NCBI RefSeq assembly: GCF_014218705.1
Contig: NZ_JABBJF010000004.1
Location: forward strand, 1 to 64,000
Length of the DNA: 64,000 bases
Direction: 5' to 3'
Source: Kluyvera sichuanensis
GTDB taxonomy: Bacteria; Pseudomonadota; Gammaproteobacteria; Enterobacterales; Enterobacteriaceae
In this document: one piece after another, positions 35,511 to 45,514 of the stretch
Layout: every line of letters begins with the position of its first letter
Numbering within the stretch: position 1 is the stretch's first letter
Notes under the pieces: model-generated
The model's database searches: none
The model's input: only the letters and a program-made list of their open reading frames with translations
What the model was told of the DNA's origin: nothing
Position numbers and translations under genes: made by a program

Positions 35511-36110
35511 TTGCCTGTCCTGTTTTTGATTCTGTTTAGCCTGCGCGCCGCGGCGGCGGACACGCTGTTAGTGCTTGGCGACAGCCTTAGCGCGGGCTAT
35601 CGCATGGCGGCCAATACGGCCTGGCCGGCGCTGTTGAATGATAAATGGCAGCCTGACATTACGGTGGTAAACGCCAGTATTAGTGGCGATACCTCAGACC
35701 AGGGGCTGGCACGCCTGCCCGCGCTGCTGCAACAGCATAAACCGCAATGGGTGCTGGTTGAACTCGGCGGCAACGATGGGCTGCGCGGTTTTCAACCACA
35801 GCAAACCGAGAAAACGCTGCGTACTATTTTGCAGCAGGTAAAGGCCGCCCATGCCCAACCGTTATTAATGCAAATTCGTCTGCCAGCAAACTACGGACGC
35901 CGCTATAATGAGGCGTTCAGCGCTGTATATCCGCAGCTCGCCAGCGAGTTTTCTATCCCACTGCTGCCCTTCTTCATGGAAGAGGTCTATCTCAAGCCGC
36001 AGTGGATGCAGGATGATGGCATTCATCCCAATCGTGACGCCCAGCCGTTTATTGCGGACTGGATGGCGACACGCCTGGCTCCATTAGTTAATCACGATGC
36101 CGGAAAGTAA
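35478..36110 (+). CDS. tesA: Multifunctional acyl-CoA thioesterase I/protease I/lysophospholipase L1
   Basis: A 210-residue periplasmic SGNH hydrolase with a signal peptide ending SLRAAAA. The catalytic blocks are GDSLSAGY (Ser), SGDTSDQG, GGNDGLRG and DGIHPNRDAQ (Asp, His). Length and sequence fit E. coli TesA. The start MMHFKYVF is the family start, inside the 5' end of ybbA on the opposite strand. Its stop overlaps the start of ybbO by 14 bp. Confidence 0.96.
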   Translation: MMHFKYVFRWHLPVLFLILFSLRAAAADTLLVLGDSLSAGYRMAANTAWPALLNDKWQPDITVVNASISGDTSDQGLARLPALLQQHKPQWVLVELGGNDGLRGFQPQQTEKTLRTILQQVKAAHAQPLLMQIRLPANYGRRYNEAFSAVYPQLASEFSIPLLPFFMEEVYLKPQWMQDDGIHPNRDAQPFIADWMATRLAPLVNHDAGK

Positions 36111-36900
36111 AGCGGTGTCTTCAGGTAAAGTTATGCAAAAATCGGTCTTAATTACAGGATGTTCCAGCGGGATTGGCCTCGAAAGCGCGTTAGAACTGAA
36201 ACGCCAGGGCTTTCGCGTACTGGCCGCCTGCCGCAAACCCGATGATGTGAAGCGCATGAACGGCATGGGGTTTACCGGAATATTGCTCGACCTCGACAGC
36301 CCGGAAAGCGTCGATAACGCCGCGGAGCAGGTCATCGCCCTGACCAATAACCGCCTGTTTGGCCTGTTTAATAACGCCGGATATGGCGTCTATGGTCCAC
36401 TGGAGAGCATCAGCCGCGCGCAGATGGTGCAGCAGTTTTCCGCCAACTTTTTCGGCGTCCACCAGCTGACCATGCGCCTGCTGCCGGCGATGATCCCGCA
36501 CGGCGAAGGCCGTATCGTCATGACTTCATCGGTGATGGGGCTGATTTCCACCCCGGGCCGTGGCGCCTATGCCGCCAGCAAATATGCGCTGGAGGCCTGG
36601 TCTGATGCGCTGCGCATGGAGCTGCGCCATACGGGGGTGAAGGTCAGCCTGATTGAACCCGGCCCCATTCGCACCCGCTTTACGGAAAACGTTAACCAGA
36701 CCAGCGATAAGCCGGTGGAGAATCCCGGCATTGCCGCGCGCTTCACCCTTGGCCCGGACGCGGTGGTGGAGAAAGTTCGCCATGCGTTTATCAGCGATAA
36801 ACCGAAGCTGCGCTATCCGGTCACCCTGGTCACCCACGCGGTTGGCTGGCTGAAACGCCTGCTGCCGGGGCGCGCGATGGACAAAATTCTGCAGGGCTAA
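36097..36900 (+). CDS. ybbO: Short-chain dehydrogenase YbbO
   Basis: A 267-residue SDR. The cofactor motif [16 protein letters not shown] and catalytic [11 protein letters not shown] (Tyr-x-x-x-Lys), with the Ser in TSSVMG, are present. E. coli YbbO is an NADP-dependent aldehyde reductase acting on long-chain aldehydes. The start overlaps the tesA stop by 14 bp, and cnoX follows, so the three genes are probably one transcript. Confidence 0.94.
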   Translation: MPESKAVSSGKVMQKSVLITGCSSGIGLESALELKRQGFRVLAACRKPDDVKRMNGMGFTGILLDLDSPESVDNAAEQVIALTNNRLFGLFNNAGYGVYGPLESISRAQMVQQFSANFFGVHQLTMRLLPAMIPHGEGRIVMTSSVMGLISTPGRGAYAASKYALEAWSDALRMELRHTGVKVSLIEPGPIRTRFTENVNQTSDKPVENPGIAARFTLGPDAVVEKVRHAFISDKPKLRYPVTLVTHAVGWLKRLLPGRAMDKILQG

Positions 36901-36958
36901 GTTGAAGCCGACGCTTTTGCCCCCATCTCGAATACAAACCGACTACAGAGAAAGACTT

Positions 36959-37813
36959 ATGTCCGTACAGAATATCGTCAACATTACCGAAGCTAATCTC
37001 CACCAGACGCTGGAGCAGTCCGTTACCACACCGGTGCTGTTCTACTTCTGGTCAGACCGTAGCCAGCACTGCCTGGATCTGACGCCGGTGCTGGAAAATC
37101 TGGCCGCGCAGTACAACGGTCAGTTTATTCTGGCGAAGGTGGACTGCGACGCCGAGCAAATGGTCGCCTCTCAGTTTGGCCTGCGCTCCATCCCGACCGT
37201 TTATCTGTTCCAGAATGGTCAGCCGGTTGACGGCTTCCAGGGCCCTCAGCCGGAAGAAGCGATTCGCGCACTGCTCGATAAAGTGCTGCCTCGTGAAGAA
37301 GAGCTGAAAGCACAGCAGGCGCTGGCGCTGATTCAGGAAGGCAACCATGCCGACGCGCTGCCGTTGCTGAAAGATGCCTGGCAGCTCTCCGGTCAGGACA
37401 GTCAGATTGGTCTACTGCTGGCGGAAACGCAAATTGCGCTTAACCGTTCAGAAGAGGCGGAAGCGGTGCTGAAAACCATTCCGCTGCAGGATCAGGACAC
37501 CCGTTATCAAGGGCTGGTTGCGCAGATTGAGCTGCTAAAGCAGGCGGCAGACACGCCGGAAATTCAGCAGTTGCAGCAAGAAGTAGCGGCCAACCCGGAC
37601 GACGCGGCGCTGGCCTCGAAGCTAGCACTTCAGTTGCATCAGGTGGGCCGTAACGAAGAGGCGCTGGAGCTGCTGTTCAGCCATCTGCGCAAAGATTTAG
37701 GCGCGGCGGACGGTCAGGCGCGCAAAATGCTGCAGGAAATTCTGGCAGCGCTGGGTACCGGTGATGCGTTGGCGTCGAAGTATCGTCGTCAGCTGTATTC
37801 GCTGCTGTACTAA
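36959..37813 (+). CDS. cnoX: Chaperedoxin CnoX (YbbN)
   Basis: A 284-residue protein with an N-terminal thioredoxin fold and C-terminal TPR-like helices. The usual CXXC is replaced by SXXC (S-Q-H-C in [13 protein letters not shown], about residues 35-38), exactly as in E. coli CnoX, which binds unfolded or hypochlorite-oxidised proteins and hands them to GroEL or DnaK. The ATG at 36959 fits the family start. A REP pair follows before the convergent fetB. Confidence 0.96.
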   Translation: MSVQNIVNITEANLHQTLEQSVTTPVLFYFWSDRSQHCLDLTPVLENLAAQYNGQFILAKVDCDAEQMVASQFGLRSIPTVYLFQNGQPVDGFQGPQPEEAIRALLDKVLPREEELKAQQALALIQEGNHADALPLLKDAWQLSGQDSQIGLLLAETQIALNRSEEAEAVLKTIPLQDQDTRYQGLVAQIELLKQAADTPEIQQLQQEVAANPDDAALASKLALQLHQVGRNEEALELLFSHLRKDLGAADGQARKMLQEILAALGTGDALASKYRRQLYSLLY

Positions 37814-37822
37814 CCGTGCAAT

Positions 37823-37888
37823 CCCGGCGGCGCTTCGCTTGGCCGGGCTACAATTGTAGGTAGCCCGGCCACGCGCAGCGCCGCCGGG
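37823..37888. repeat. Inverted REP pair, GTAGCCCGG family
   Basis: Two full units face each other (37823-37851 and 37860-37888) between the convergent ends of cnoX and fetB. They are the cleanest copies in the window and can fold into one long hairpin. Confidence 0.85.
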
Positions 37889-37898
37889 AAATCTCACA

Positions 37899-38684
37899 TT
37901 ATGTGCGTTTCTTCAACTGCGTCACCACCAACTGGTGGCGGGCGTTGTAAAACTTCCGGTAAGTCAGATAACAGGCAATAATGGTCGACAGGCTGGCGGT
38001 TGAGAGCAGCATAAACGTCACCATAATCTGATACTTAATCGCTTTTACCGGGTCGATACCGGCAAAAATCAGCCCGGACATCATCCCCGGCAAACTCACC
38101 AATCCTACCGTTTTTGCCGAATCTACGGTCGGGATCAGCGACGCGCGAATACTTTCGCGAATCAACCGCGCCGACGCCATTTTCGGCGTTGCCCCCAGGC
38201 TTAGCTTCTCCTGAATCTGCTGCTGTTCAGCGCTAAAACGCTGCCCCAGGTTGTTGTAGCACAGCCCCACCGCAATCATCGCGTTACCGGCAATCATCCC
38301 GGAAATCGGGATCACCTGCATCGGTACAAACGCAATCGAGCCGGAGAACACCAGCACCGCCAGCGTTAGCCCGGCGCCGGTAGTAATGGCAATAAATGAT
38401 GACACAAACGCTTTATCGATATATTTGCTGCGCTTTTGCGCGTTGTACGCCGCGTTGAAGCAGATGAACAGCACCATGCATAGCGTCAGCACCGCGTGGT
38501 TTACGTTGAAGATATACTTCAGCACGTAGCCAACGATAATCAGCTGCACCACCGCCCGGCAGATACTCCAGATAATGTCTTTTTCCAGCGCCAGCTTTTC
38601 CCGGTAGCTGACCAGGATGGCAACCAGCACCAACACCATTGACAGCGCCAGCGACTGGTTAGTGATGATATGTTCGCTATTCAT
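37899..38684 (-). CDS. fetB: Iron export ABC permease FetB (YbbM)
   Basis: A 261-residue membrane protein of the UPF0014 family with about seven spans; the motif AKTVGLVSLPGMMSGLIFAG is diagnostic. With FetA it exports iron and improves peroxide resistance in E. coli. It overlaps the fetA stop by 8 bp. Confidence 0.95.
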   Translation of the reverse strand: MNSEHIITNQSLALSMVLVLVAILVSYREKLALEKDIIWSICRAVVQLIIVGYVLKYIFNVNHAVLTLCMVLFICFNAAYNAQKRSKYIDKAFVSSFIAITTGAGLTLAVLVFSGSIAFVPMQVIPISGMIAGNAMIAVGLCYNNLGQRFSAEQQQIQEKLSLGATPKMASARLIRESIRASLIPTVDSAKTVGLVSLPGMMSGLIFAGIDPVKAIKYQIMVTFMLLSTASLSTIIACYLTYRKFYNARHQLVVTQLKKRT

Positions 38685-39336
38685 TGACCGCCTCCTGATG
38701 CGAAGGCAGCGTCACCACTTCATCCGCATGGCTAATTTCATCTTTATCGTGGGTCACCCACAGCACCGCAACCTGCTGGTCACGCACATACTGATGAATA
38801 ATCTCGTTCACGTTCTTTTTATTTTGCTCGTCCAGTGCGCTGGTAATTTCATCCAGCAGCAGCACCTTGGGTAAAAATTGCAGGTTCCGAATGAGCGACA
38901 CCCGCTGCTTTTCCCCGCCGGAGAGATCGTTAATCGATTTCGACAGCGTCTCTTCCGGCAGGCCAAATTGCGCCAGCTGCGTCAGAAAACGATCCGGCTC
39001 AGGATTTTTATTGCGAATCTGCCACGGGAAAATAAAGTTGTCGTAAACCGTATCGCCAAACAGCGCCGGAGTTTGTGCACAGTAGGAAACCTGCTGGCGA
39101 TAAGCTTCCGGGGTTAATGCGTTGATATCCTGGCCTTCAAATAGAATCTTCCCATCGGTGGGTGAAAGCAGCGAGGCGATAATTTTTAATAAGGTGCTTT
39201 TGCCGCAGCCGGAGGGCCCGGTAATCAGCTTAAACTCACCGGGGGCCACGCTTAAATTAATCTTATCAAGGACCGTTTTCTCGCCAATATGAAAGCTCAC
39301 CTGCTCAAGCTGTAAAATCGCGCTATTTTCCTTCAT
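38677..39336 (-). CDS. fetA: Iron export ABC ATPase FetA (YbbL)
   Basis: A 219-residue ATPase: Walker A GPSGCGKST, signature LSGGEKQRVSLIRNL, Walker B VLLLDEITSALD, switch VTHDKDE. It couples ATP hydrolysis to FetB. The promoter region of 126 bp is shared divergently with qmcA. Confidence 0.95.
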   Translation of the reverse strand: MKENSAILQLEQVSFHIGEKTVLDKINLSVAPGEFKLITGPSGCGKSTLLKIIASLLSPTDGKILFEGQDINALTPEAYRQQVSYCAQTPALFGDTVYDNFIFPWQIRNKNPEPDRFLTQLAQFGLPEETLSKSINDLSGGEKQRVSLIRNLQFLPKVLLLDEITSALDEQNKKNVNEIIHQYVRDQQVAVLWVTHDKDEISHADEVVTLPSHQEAVNE

Positions 39337-39462
39337 TGCTTTATTTTGTCCTGAAGCTGACTTTTGTGGCTCTAGTGTAACCCCTATTTATTTCAGGGGG
39401 CGAATTTCCCCTGCATAGCCGATATACTTGAACAGGTTACGGACAGTTAAACAGGAGGTTTT

Positions 39463-40380
39463 ATGCTGATATTTATCCCGGTTCTTATCTTCGTCGCGCT
39501 GGTGATTGTCGCGGCGGGCGTCAAAGTTGTGCCTCAGGGCTACCAATGGACGGTCGAACGTTTTGGTCGCTACACCAAAACCCTGCACCCTGGTTTAAGC
39601 CTGGTGGTGCCGTTTATGGATCGCATCGGCCGCAAAATCAATATGATGGAGCAGGTGCTCGATATTCCTTCCCAGGAAGTCATCTCTAAAGATAACGCCA
39701 ACGTCTCGATTGATGCCGTTTGCTTTATTCAGGTGATCGATGCGCCAAAAGCGGCCTATGAGGTCAGCAACCTTGAACTCGCCATCATCAACCTGACGAT
39801 GACCAACATTCGTACCGTCCTCGGGTCGATGGAGCTCGACGAAATGCTCTCCCAGCGTGACAACATCAACACGCGTCTGCTGCATATCGTCGATGAAGCG
39901 ACTAATCCGTGGGGCATCAAAATCACCCGTATCGAAATTCGCGACGTACGCCCACCGGCAGAACTGATCGACGCCATGAACGCGCAGATGAAGGCCGAAC
40001 GTACCAAGCGTGCCTATATCCTCGAAGCGGAGGGGATTCGCCAGGCGCAAATCGTCAAAGCCGAAGGTGAAAAACAGGCGCAGATCCTGACCGCAGAAGG
40101 TGAGCGCCAGTCGGCGTTCCTGCAGGCGGAAGCGCGTGAGCGTTCAGCGCAGGCGGAAGCCACGGCAACCAAGATGGTATCCGAGGCGATTGCCGCCGGC
40201 GACATTCAGGCGGTGAACTACTTTGTGGCGCAGAAATATACCGATGCGCTGCAGCAGATTGGCTCCGCCAATAACAGCAAAGTGGTGATGATGCCGCTGG
40301 ATGCCAGCAGCCTGATGGGCTCAATCGCCGGGATCGCCGAGCTGATTAAAGACAGCGCCAGCGAACGGAAATCATCATGA
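39463..40380 (+). CDS. qmcA: SPFH/band-7 membrane protein QmcA (YbbK)
   Basis: A 305-residue stomatin-like protein with one N-terminal membrane span, the band-7 domain ([19 protein letters not shown], then [18 protein letters not shown]) and a long C-terminal coiled coil rich in EAEG repeats. Related proteins form large ring assemblies around membrane proteases. The ybbJ start overlaps its stop by 4 bp, the usual stomatin/NfeD pairing. Confidence 0.95.
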   Translation: MLIFIPVLIFVALVIVAAGVKVVPQGYQWTVERFGRYTKTLHPGLSLVVPFMDRIGRKINMMEQVLDIPSQEVISKDNANVSIDAVCFIQVIDAPKAAYEVSNLELAIINLTMTNIRTVLGSMELDEMLSQRDNINTRLLHIVDEATNPWGIKITRIEIRDVRPPAELIDAMNAQMKAERTKRAYILEAEGIRQAQIVKAEGEKQAQILTAEGERQSAFLQAEARERSAQAEATATKMVSEAIAAGDIQAVNYFVAQKYTDALQQIGSANNSKVVMMPLDASSLMGSIAGIAELIKDSASERKSS

Positions 40381-40838
40381 TTGCCCTGGTGCTCACGCAC
40401 CCGCATCTCTTCTGGCTGAGCCTGGGCGGCCTGCTGCTGGCGGCAGAAATGCTCGGCGGCAGCGGTTATCTGCTGTGGAGCGGCGTGGCGGCGGCGGTCA
40501 CCGGCATCATCACTTGGCTGTTGCCGATCGGTTGGGAGTGGCAGGGCACGCTGTTTGCCGTGCTTACGCTGCTGGCAGCCTGGCTGTGGTGGAAGTGGTT
40601 GAGCCGCCGCACGAACCGCCAGCGCCCGGCTGAAGGCCAGCTTAACCAGCGTGGACAGCAACTGCTGGGCCAGCGCTTTACGCTGGATAACGCGCTGGTT
40701 AACGGTCGTGGTCATATGCGGGTCGGCGATAGCTCCTGGCCGGTTGCCGCCGATGACGACCTGCCTGCCGGCAGTAAAGTAGAGGTGATTGCGGTGGAAG
40801 GGATCGTCCTGCGAATCAGGCTCTCCCCTCCTCGCTAA
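40377..40838 (+). CDS. ybbJ: NfeD-like inner-membrane protein YbbJ
   Basis: A 153-residue NfeD-type protein: about three membrane spans, then an OB-fold C terminus ([31 protein letters not shown]). It is encoded with qmcA (ATGA overlap), and NfeD proteins act with SPFH partners. Its stop is four bases from the convergent cueR end. Confidence 0.94.
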   Translation: MIALVLTHPHLFWLSLGGLLLAAEMLGGSGYLLWSGVAAAVTGIITWLLPIGWEWQGTLFAVLTLLAAWLWWKWLSRRTNRQRPAEGQLNQRGQQLLGQRFTLDNALVNGRGHMRVGDSSWPVAADDDLPAGSKVEVIAVEGIVLRIRLSPPR

Positions 40839-40841
40839 TCG

Positions 40842-41252
40842 TCAGGCCTGGGTTTTACGGTGACAGCAGCCGGAAAGATTATCAATAATCGGACAATCGG
40901 CGCTGTCATCTCCCGGGCAGGACGCTGCCAGCGAAAGCAGCTGATCGCGCATCGCCTGCAGGTCGCTGATATGGCGTTCAATATCCGCCACCTTTTGCAG
41001 CGTGTAGGCTTTCACATCGGCACTGTGGCGCTTTGGGTCATTAAACAGATTCACCAGCTCGCCGCACTCCTCCAGATTAAACCCTACCTGCCGCGCCTGA
41101 CGCAGCAGCGTAAACTCATCAAGGTGTTTCTGCGTGTAGCTGCGGTAGCCGTTTTCACTGCGCAGCGGCGGCGTGACCAGCCCCTTCTCTTCATAAAAGC
41201 GAATCGCTTTGCTGGTTAAACCGGTTTTTTTGGCAACATCACTGATATTCAC
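40842..41252 (-). CDS. cueR: Copper-responsive MerR-family activator CueR
   Basis: A 136-residue MerR regulator. The N-terminal HTH ([21 protein letters not shown]) and dimerisation helix are followed by the metal-binding loop with Cys112 and Cys120 ([10 protein letters not shown]) and the CCHRK tail. It senses Cu(I) at very low levels and turns on the divergent copA. The CueR operator lies between the two genes. Confidence 0.97.
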   Translation of the reverse strand: MNISDVAKKTGLTSKAIRFYEEKGLVTPPLRSENGYRSYTQKHLDEFTLLRQARQVGFNLEECGELVNLFNDPKRHSADVKAYTLQKVADIERHISDLQAMRDQLLSLAASCPGDDSADCPIIDNLSGCCHRKTQA

Positions 41253-41261
41253 ATTTCCCCC

Positions 41262-41292
41262 TTGACCTTCCCCTTGCTGGAAGGTTTAACCT
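41262..41292 (+). promoter_or_regulatory. copA promoter with CueR operator
   Basis: The -35 TTGACC and -10 TAACCT are 19 bp apart, the long spacing that MerR-type activators correct. The dyad ACCTTCC-N7-GGAAGGT (41265-41285) lies between them. It is the same as the E. coli copA promoter. Confidence 0.95.
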
Positions 41293-41346
41293 TCACAACT
41301 GTAGACCATAAGGTGAATTTGGTCATCCATTATTGAGGAAAGTGAT

Positions 41347-43848
41347 ATGTCTCAAACCATCGATCTAGCCCTGGACGGTTTGTCCTGTGGCCACTGCGTG
41401 AAACGCGTGAAAGAGAGCCTGGAGCAGCGTTCTGACGTTGACCATGCGGAAGTGACTATCGAAGCCGCGCACGTGACCGGTAGCGCCAGCGCTGAAGCGC
41501 TGATCGAAACCATTAAACAAGCCGGTTATGGTGCTGAGTTAAGCCACCCAAAGGCTAAACCGCTGGCAGAGTCATCACTCCCGTCGGAAGCACTGACAGC
41601 GGCCACCCCTGAGCTTCCGGCAGCGCAGGAACTGGATGACAGCCAACAATTGCTGATCAACGGTATGAGCTGCGCCAGCTGCGTTTCCCGGGTACAAAAT
41701 GCGTTGCAGGCCGTACCGGGCGTCGTACAGGCACGGGTAAACCTGGCGGAGCGCACGGCCCTGGTCATGGGTAGCGCCTCCGCCGGTGATTTAGTCCAGG
41801 CGGTGGAAAAAGCGGGATACGGCGCGGAAGCGATTGAGGACGATCTCAAGCGCCGCGAACGTCAGCAGGAAACCGCACTGGCGACCATGAAACGTTTTCG
41901 CTGGCAGGCGATTGTTGCTCTGCTGGTCGGCATTCCGGTGATGGTCTGGGGGATGATCGGCGACAACATGATGGTCTCCGACGATAACCGCTCTCTGTGG
42001 CTGGTCATCGGTCTCGTCACCCTGGCAGTGATGGTGTTTGCCGGTGGTCATTTTTACACCAGCGCATGGAAAAGCCTGAAGAATCGTACCGCAACGATGG
42101 ACACCCTCGTCGCCTTAGGTACCGGCGTCGCGTGGCTCTACTCGATGAGCGTCAACTTGTGGCCGCAGTGGTTCCCGATGGAAGCCCGCCACCTCTATTA
42201 CGAAGCCAGCGCCATGATTATCGGCCTGATAAACCTCGGGCATATGCTGGAAGCGCGCGCACGTCAGCGCTCCTCCCGGGCGCTGGAAAAACTGCTCGAC
42301 CTGACGCCGCCGACCGCCCGCGTGGTCACGGAAGACGGTGAAAAAACCGTGCCGCTGGCCGACGTTCAGCCGGGCATGATCTTACGTCTGGCAACCGGTG
42401 ACCGCGTTCCGGTTGACGGTGAAATTACCCAGGGCGAAGCCTGGTTTGATGAAGCCATGCTGACCGGTGAGCCTATCCCGCAGCAAAAAGGCGACGGCGA
42501 CAGCATTCATGCCGGTACCGTCGTAGAAGATGGTTCGGTGCAGTTCCGCGCCAGCGCCGTAGGCAGCCACACGACGCTGTCGCGCATTATTAAGATGGTA
42601 CGTCAGGCACAGAGCAGCAAGCCGGAAATCGGCCAACTGGCGGATAGAATCTCCGCCGTGTTCGTGCCGGTGGTGGTGGCGATTGCGATTTTCAGCGCCG
42701 CTATCTGGTACTTCTTTGGCCCGGCACCGCAGATTGTCTATACCCTGGTTATCGCCACGACGGTACTGATTATCGCCTGTCCGTGTGCGCTGGGTCTGGC
42801 AACGCCGATGTCGATTATTGCCGGCGTCGGTCGCGCCGCAGAGTACGGCGTACTGGTACGTGATGCCGATGCGCTTCAGCGCGCCAGTGAGTTAACCACC
42901 CTGGTGTTTGATAAAACCGGTACCCTGACCGAAGGCAAACCACAGGTCGTTGCGGTCAAAACGCTCGGGGCAATTAGCGAAGCCACCGCGCTGCGTCTCG
43001 CCGCCGCGCTGGAACAGGGGTCGAACCACCCGCTGGCCCGCGCTATTGTGGAAAAAGCGGATGAACGAACGCTGCCACAGGTTAACGCCTTCCGCACCCT
43101 GCGTGGGCTGGGCGTGAGCGGTGAATCCGACGGGCACACCCTGCTGCTCGGCAACCAGGCGCTGCTGCATGAACACCAGGTCGTGACCCGCGAACTGGAC
43201 GATGAGATGGCTCAGCAGGCCGCTCGGGGTGCCACGCCGGTGCTGCTGGCGATCGACGGTAAAGCCGCCGCGCTGTTCGCCATTCGTGACCCGCTGCGCA
43301 GCGATAGCGTTGCCGCGCTGCAGCGCCTGCACCGCGAAGGCTATCGTCTGGTGATGCTAACCGGGGATAACCCCGTCACCGCCAACGCGATTGCCAAGGA
43401 AGCAGGTATTGATGAGGTGATTGCCGGGGTACTGCCGGACGGGAAAGCGCAGGCGATTAAAGATCTGCAGGCGCAGGGCCAGAAGGTCGCGATGGTCGGT
43501 GACGGTATCAACGATGCGCCAGCGCTGGCGCAGGCCGACGTCGGTATCGCCATGGGCGGCGGCAGCGATGTGGCGATTGAAACCGCGGCGATTACGCTGA
43601 TGCGCCATAGCCTGGTCGGCGTCGCCGATGCGCTAGCCATTTCCCGCGCCACGCTGCGGAATATGAAGCAGAACCTGCTCGGGGCGTTTGTCTATAACTC
43701 GCTGGGCATTCCGATTGCCGCCGGGATCCTCTGGCCGCTGACCGGCACGCTGCTGAATCCGGTGGTTGCCGGGGCGGCGATGGCGCTCTCGTCCATTACG
43801 GTGGTGAGCAACGCCAACCGCCTGCTGCGCTTCAAACCTAAGCAGTAA
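41347..43848 (+). CDS. copA: Cu(I)-exporting P-type ATPase CopA
   Basis: An 833-residue P1B ATPase. Two N-terminal heavy-metal domains carry CGHC (about residue 15) and CASC (about residue 111). Then come eight spans with the CPC motif (IACPCALG), the TGE loop, phosphorylation site DKTGT and hinge GDGINDAP. It pumps Cu(I) from cytoplasm to periplasm. The E. coli programmed -1 frameshift that makes a short chaperone, CopA(Z), is conserved here (see separate entry). Control is by CueR. Confidence 0.97.
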   Translation: MSQTIDLALDGLSCGHCVKRVKESLEQRSDVDHAEVTIEAAHVTGSASAEALIETIKQAGYGAELSHPKAKPLAESSLPSEALTAATPELPAAQELDDSQQLLINGMSCASCVSRVQNALQAVPGVVQARVNLAERTALVMGSASAGDLVQAVEKAGYGAEAIEDDLKRRERQQETALATMKRFRWQAIVALLVGIPVMVWGMIGDNMMVSDDNRSLWLVIGLVTLAVMVFAGGHFYTSAWKSLKNRTATMDTLVALGTGVAWLYSMSVNLWPQWFPMEARHLYYEASAMIIGLINLGHMLEARARQRSSRALEKLLDLTPPTARVVTEDGEKTVPLADVQPGMILRLATGDRVPVDGEITQGEAWFDEAMLTGEPIPQQKGDGDSIHAGTVVEDGSVQFRASAVGSHTTLSRIIKMVRQAQSSKPEIGQLADRISAVFVPVVVAIAIFSAAIWYFFGPAPQIVYTLVIATTVLIIACPCALGLATPMSIIAGVGRAAEYGVLVRDADALQRASELTTLVFDKTGTLTEGKPQVVAVKTLGAISEATALRLAAALEQGSNHPLARAIVEKADERTLPQVNAFRTLRGLGVSGESDGHTLLLGNQALLHEHQVVTRELDDEMAQQAARGATPVLLAIDGKAAALFAIRDPLRSDSVAALQRLHREGYRLVMLTGDNPVTANAIAKEAGIDEVIAGVLPDGKAQAIKDLQAQGQKVAMVGDGINDAPALAQADVGIAMGGGSDVAIETAAITLMRHSLVGVADALAISRATLRNMKQNLLGAFVYNSLGIPIAAGILWPLTGTLLNPVVAGAAMALSSITVVSNANRLLRFKPKQ
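41547..41553 (+). other. Programmed -1 frameshift site in copA, giving CopA(Z)
   Basis: Slippery heptamer CCCAAAG is read in frame as CAC CCA AAG at codons 67-69. After a -1 slip the next codons are GGC TAA (stop 41556-41558), giving a 70-residue product: the first copper-binding domain plus a terminal Gly. E. coli copA has the same site and the same product, which acts as a cytoplasmic copper chaperone. Confidence 0.88.
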
Positions 43849-43853
43849 CCCAC

Positions 43854-43884
43854 CGTCCCTCCCGCCATCGGGAGGGACGCGTTT
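43854..43884 (+). terminator. Intrinsic terminator after copA
   Basis: An 11-bp perfect stem CGTCCCTCCCG/CGGGAGGGACG with loop CCAT, six bases past the stop codon, then CGTTT. Confidence 0.75.
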
Positions 43885-43936
43885 GCACCTTTTCCCCCAT
43901 CGCGCTAGCATGAGATTTTCCTTCCAGGGAGCGCGG

Positions 43937-44731
43937 ATGAGCCTGTTAAATCAACTACAACGCCTGTGGCGCACGCTGCGCGGTTCACCCTACAGCTGGC
44001 CTGCGCTGGACGTCACCTTGCCCGGCGGTCGCCACCTGCATCTGGTGGGCAGCATTCATATGGGGACCCGCGACATGGCCCCCCTTCCCGCTAAGTTACT
44101 GAAAAAACTTCATCAGGCCGATGCGCTTATTGTTGAAGCGGATATCTCGGGTAACGAAACGCCCTTCAGCGACCTGCCAGAATACCCGCCGCTGCGCGAA
44201 CGGCTCAGCGCAGCGCAGTTTAGCCAGCTTGAAAAACTCAGCGACGAGCTGGGTATGCCGCTGTATCGCTTTGATACCCAGCCGCTGTGGCAGGTGGCGA
44301 TGGTGCTGCAGGCCACTCAGGCGCAAAAGCTGGGGCTGCGCCCGGATTACGGCATTGACTATCAATTGCTGCAGGCGGCTCGCGAAACGTCGCTGCCGGT
44401 GAAGGAGCTGGAAGGGGCCGACAGTCAGATAGCGCTGCTCTGCGAACTTCCCGACGGCGGCATGGCGCTGCTCGACGATACGCTGACGCACTGGCACACC
44501 AACGCTCGGCTGCTGCAGGTGATGATCGGCTGGTGGTTAGAACAGCCGCCATCCAACGGTACGGCTTCGCTGCCCAATACCTTTAGCCAGTCGCTGTATG
44601 ATGTGTTGATGGTGAAACGCAATGAGGCCTGGCGCGATGCGCTGCTGGCGCTGCCGCCGGGGCGCTATGTGGTCGCCGTAGGGGCGCTACATTTGTACGG
44701 GGAAGGTAACCTGCCGCAGATGCTGGGATAA
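43937..44731 (+). CDS. ybaP: TraB/GumN-family protein YbaP
   Basis: A 264-residue protein equal in length to E. coli YbaP. The TraB-type motifs are HLVGSIHMGTRDMAPLP near residue 40, LIVEADIS, and a C-terminal VAVGALHLYGEGNL. The conserved His/Glu pattern suggests a metallohydrolase-type fold, but no activity is established. The start MSLLNQLQ follows GGGAGCG. In E. coli ybaQ and then copA follow; here ybaQ is absent. Confidence 0.9.
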   Translation: MSLLNQLQRLWRTLRGSPYSWPALDVTLPGGRHLHLVGSIHMGTRDMAPLPAKLLKKLHQADALIVEADISGNETPFSDLPEYPPLRERLSAAQFSQLEKLSDELGMPLYRFDTQPLWQVAMVLQATQAQKLGLRPDYGIDYQLLQAARETSLPVKELEGADSQIALLCELPDGGMALLDDTLTHWHTNARLLQVMIGWWLEQPPSNGTASLPNTFSQSLYDVLMVKRNEAWRDALLALPPGRYVVAVGALHLYGEGNLPQMLG

Positions 44732-45412
<681 letters not shown>

Positions 45413-45440
45413 TGGGTGCGGCTTGTCCCCCTCACCCTAG

Positions 45441-45500
45441 CCCTCTCCCCAACGGGGAGAGGGAATAGAAAGTAGCCCGGCAAAGCGAAGCGCCGCCGGG
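45441..45500. repeat. Two adjacent intergenic repeats
   Basis: A palindrome CCCTCTCCCC/GGGGAGAGGG (45441-45463) is followed by a GTAGCCCGG-family unit (45472-45500). Both lie between the converging ends of ybaK and ushA. The first belongs to a widespread enterobacterial element type starting CCCTCACCCT. Confidence 0.75.
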
Positions 45501-45514
45501 AACGGCTCAACACC

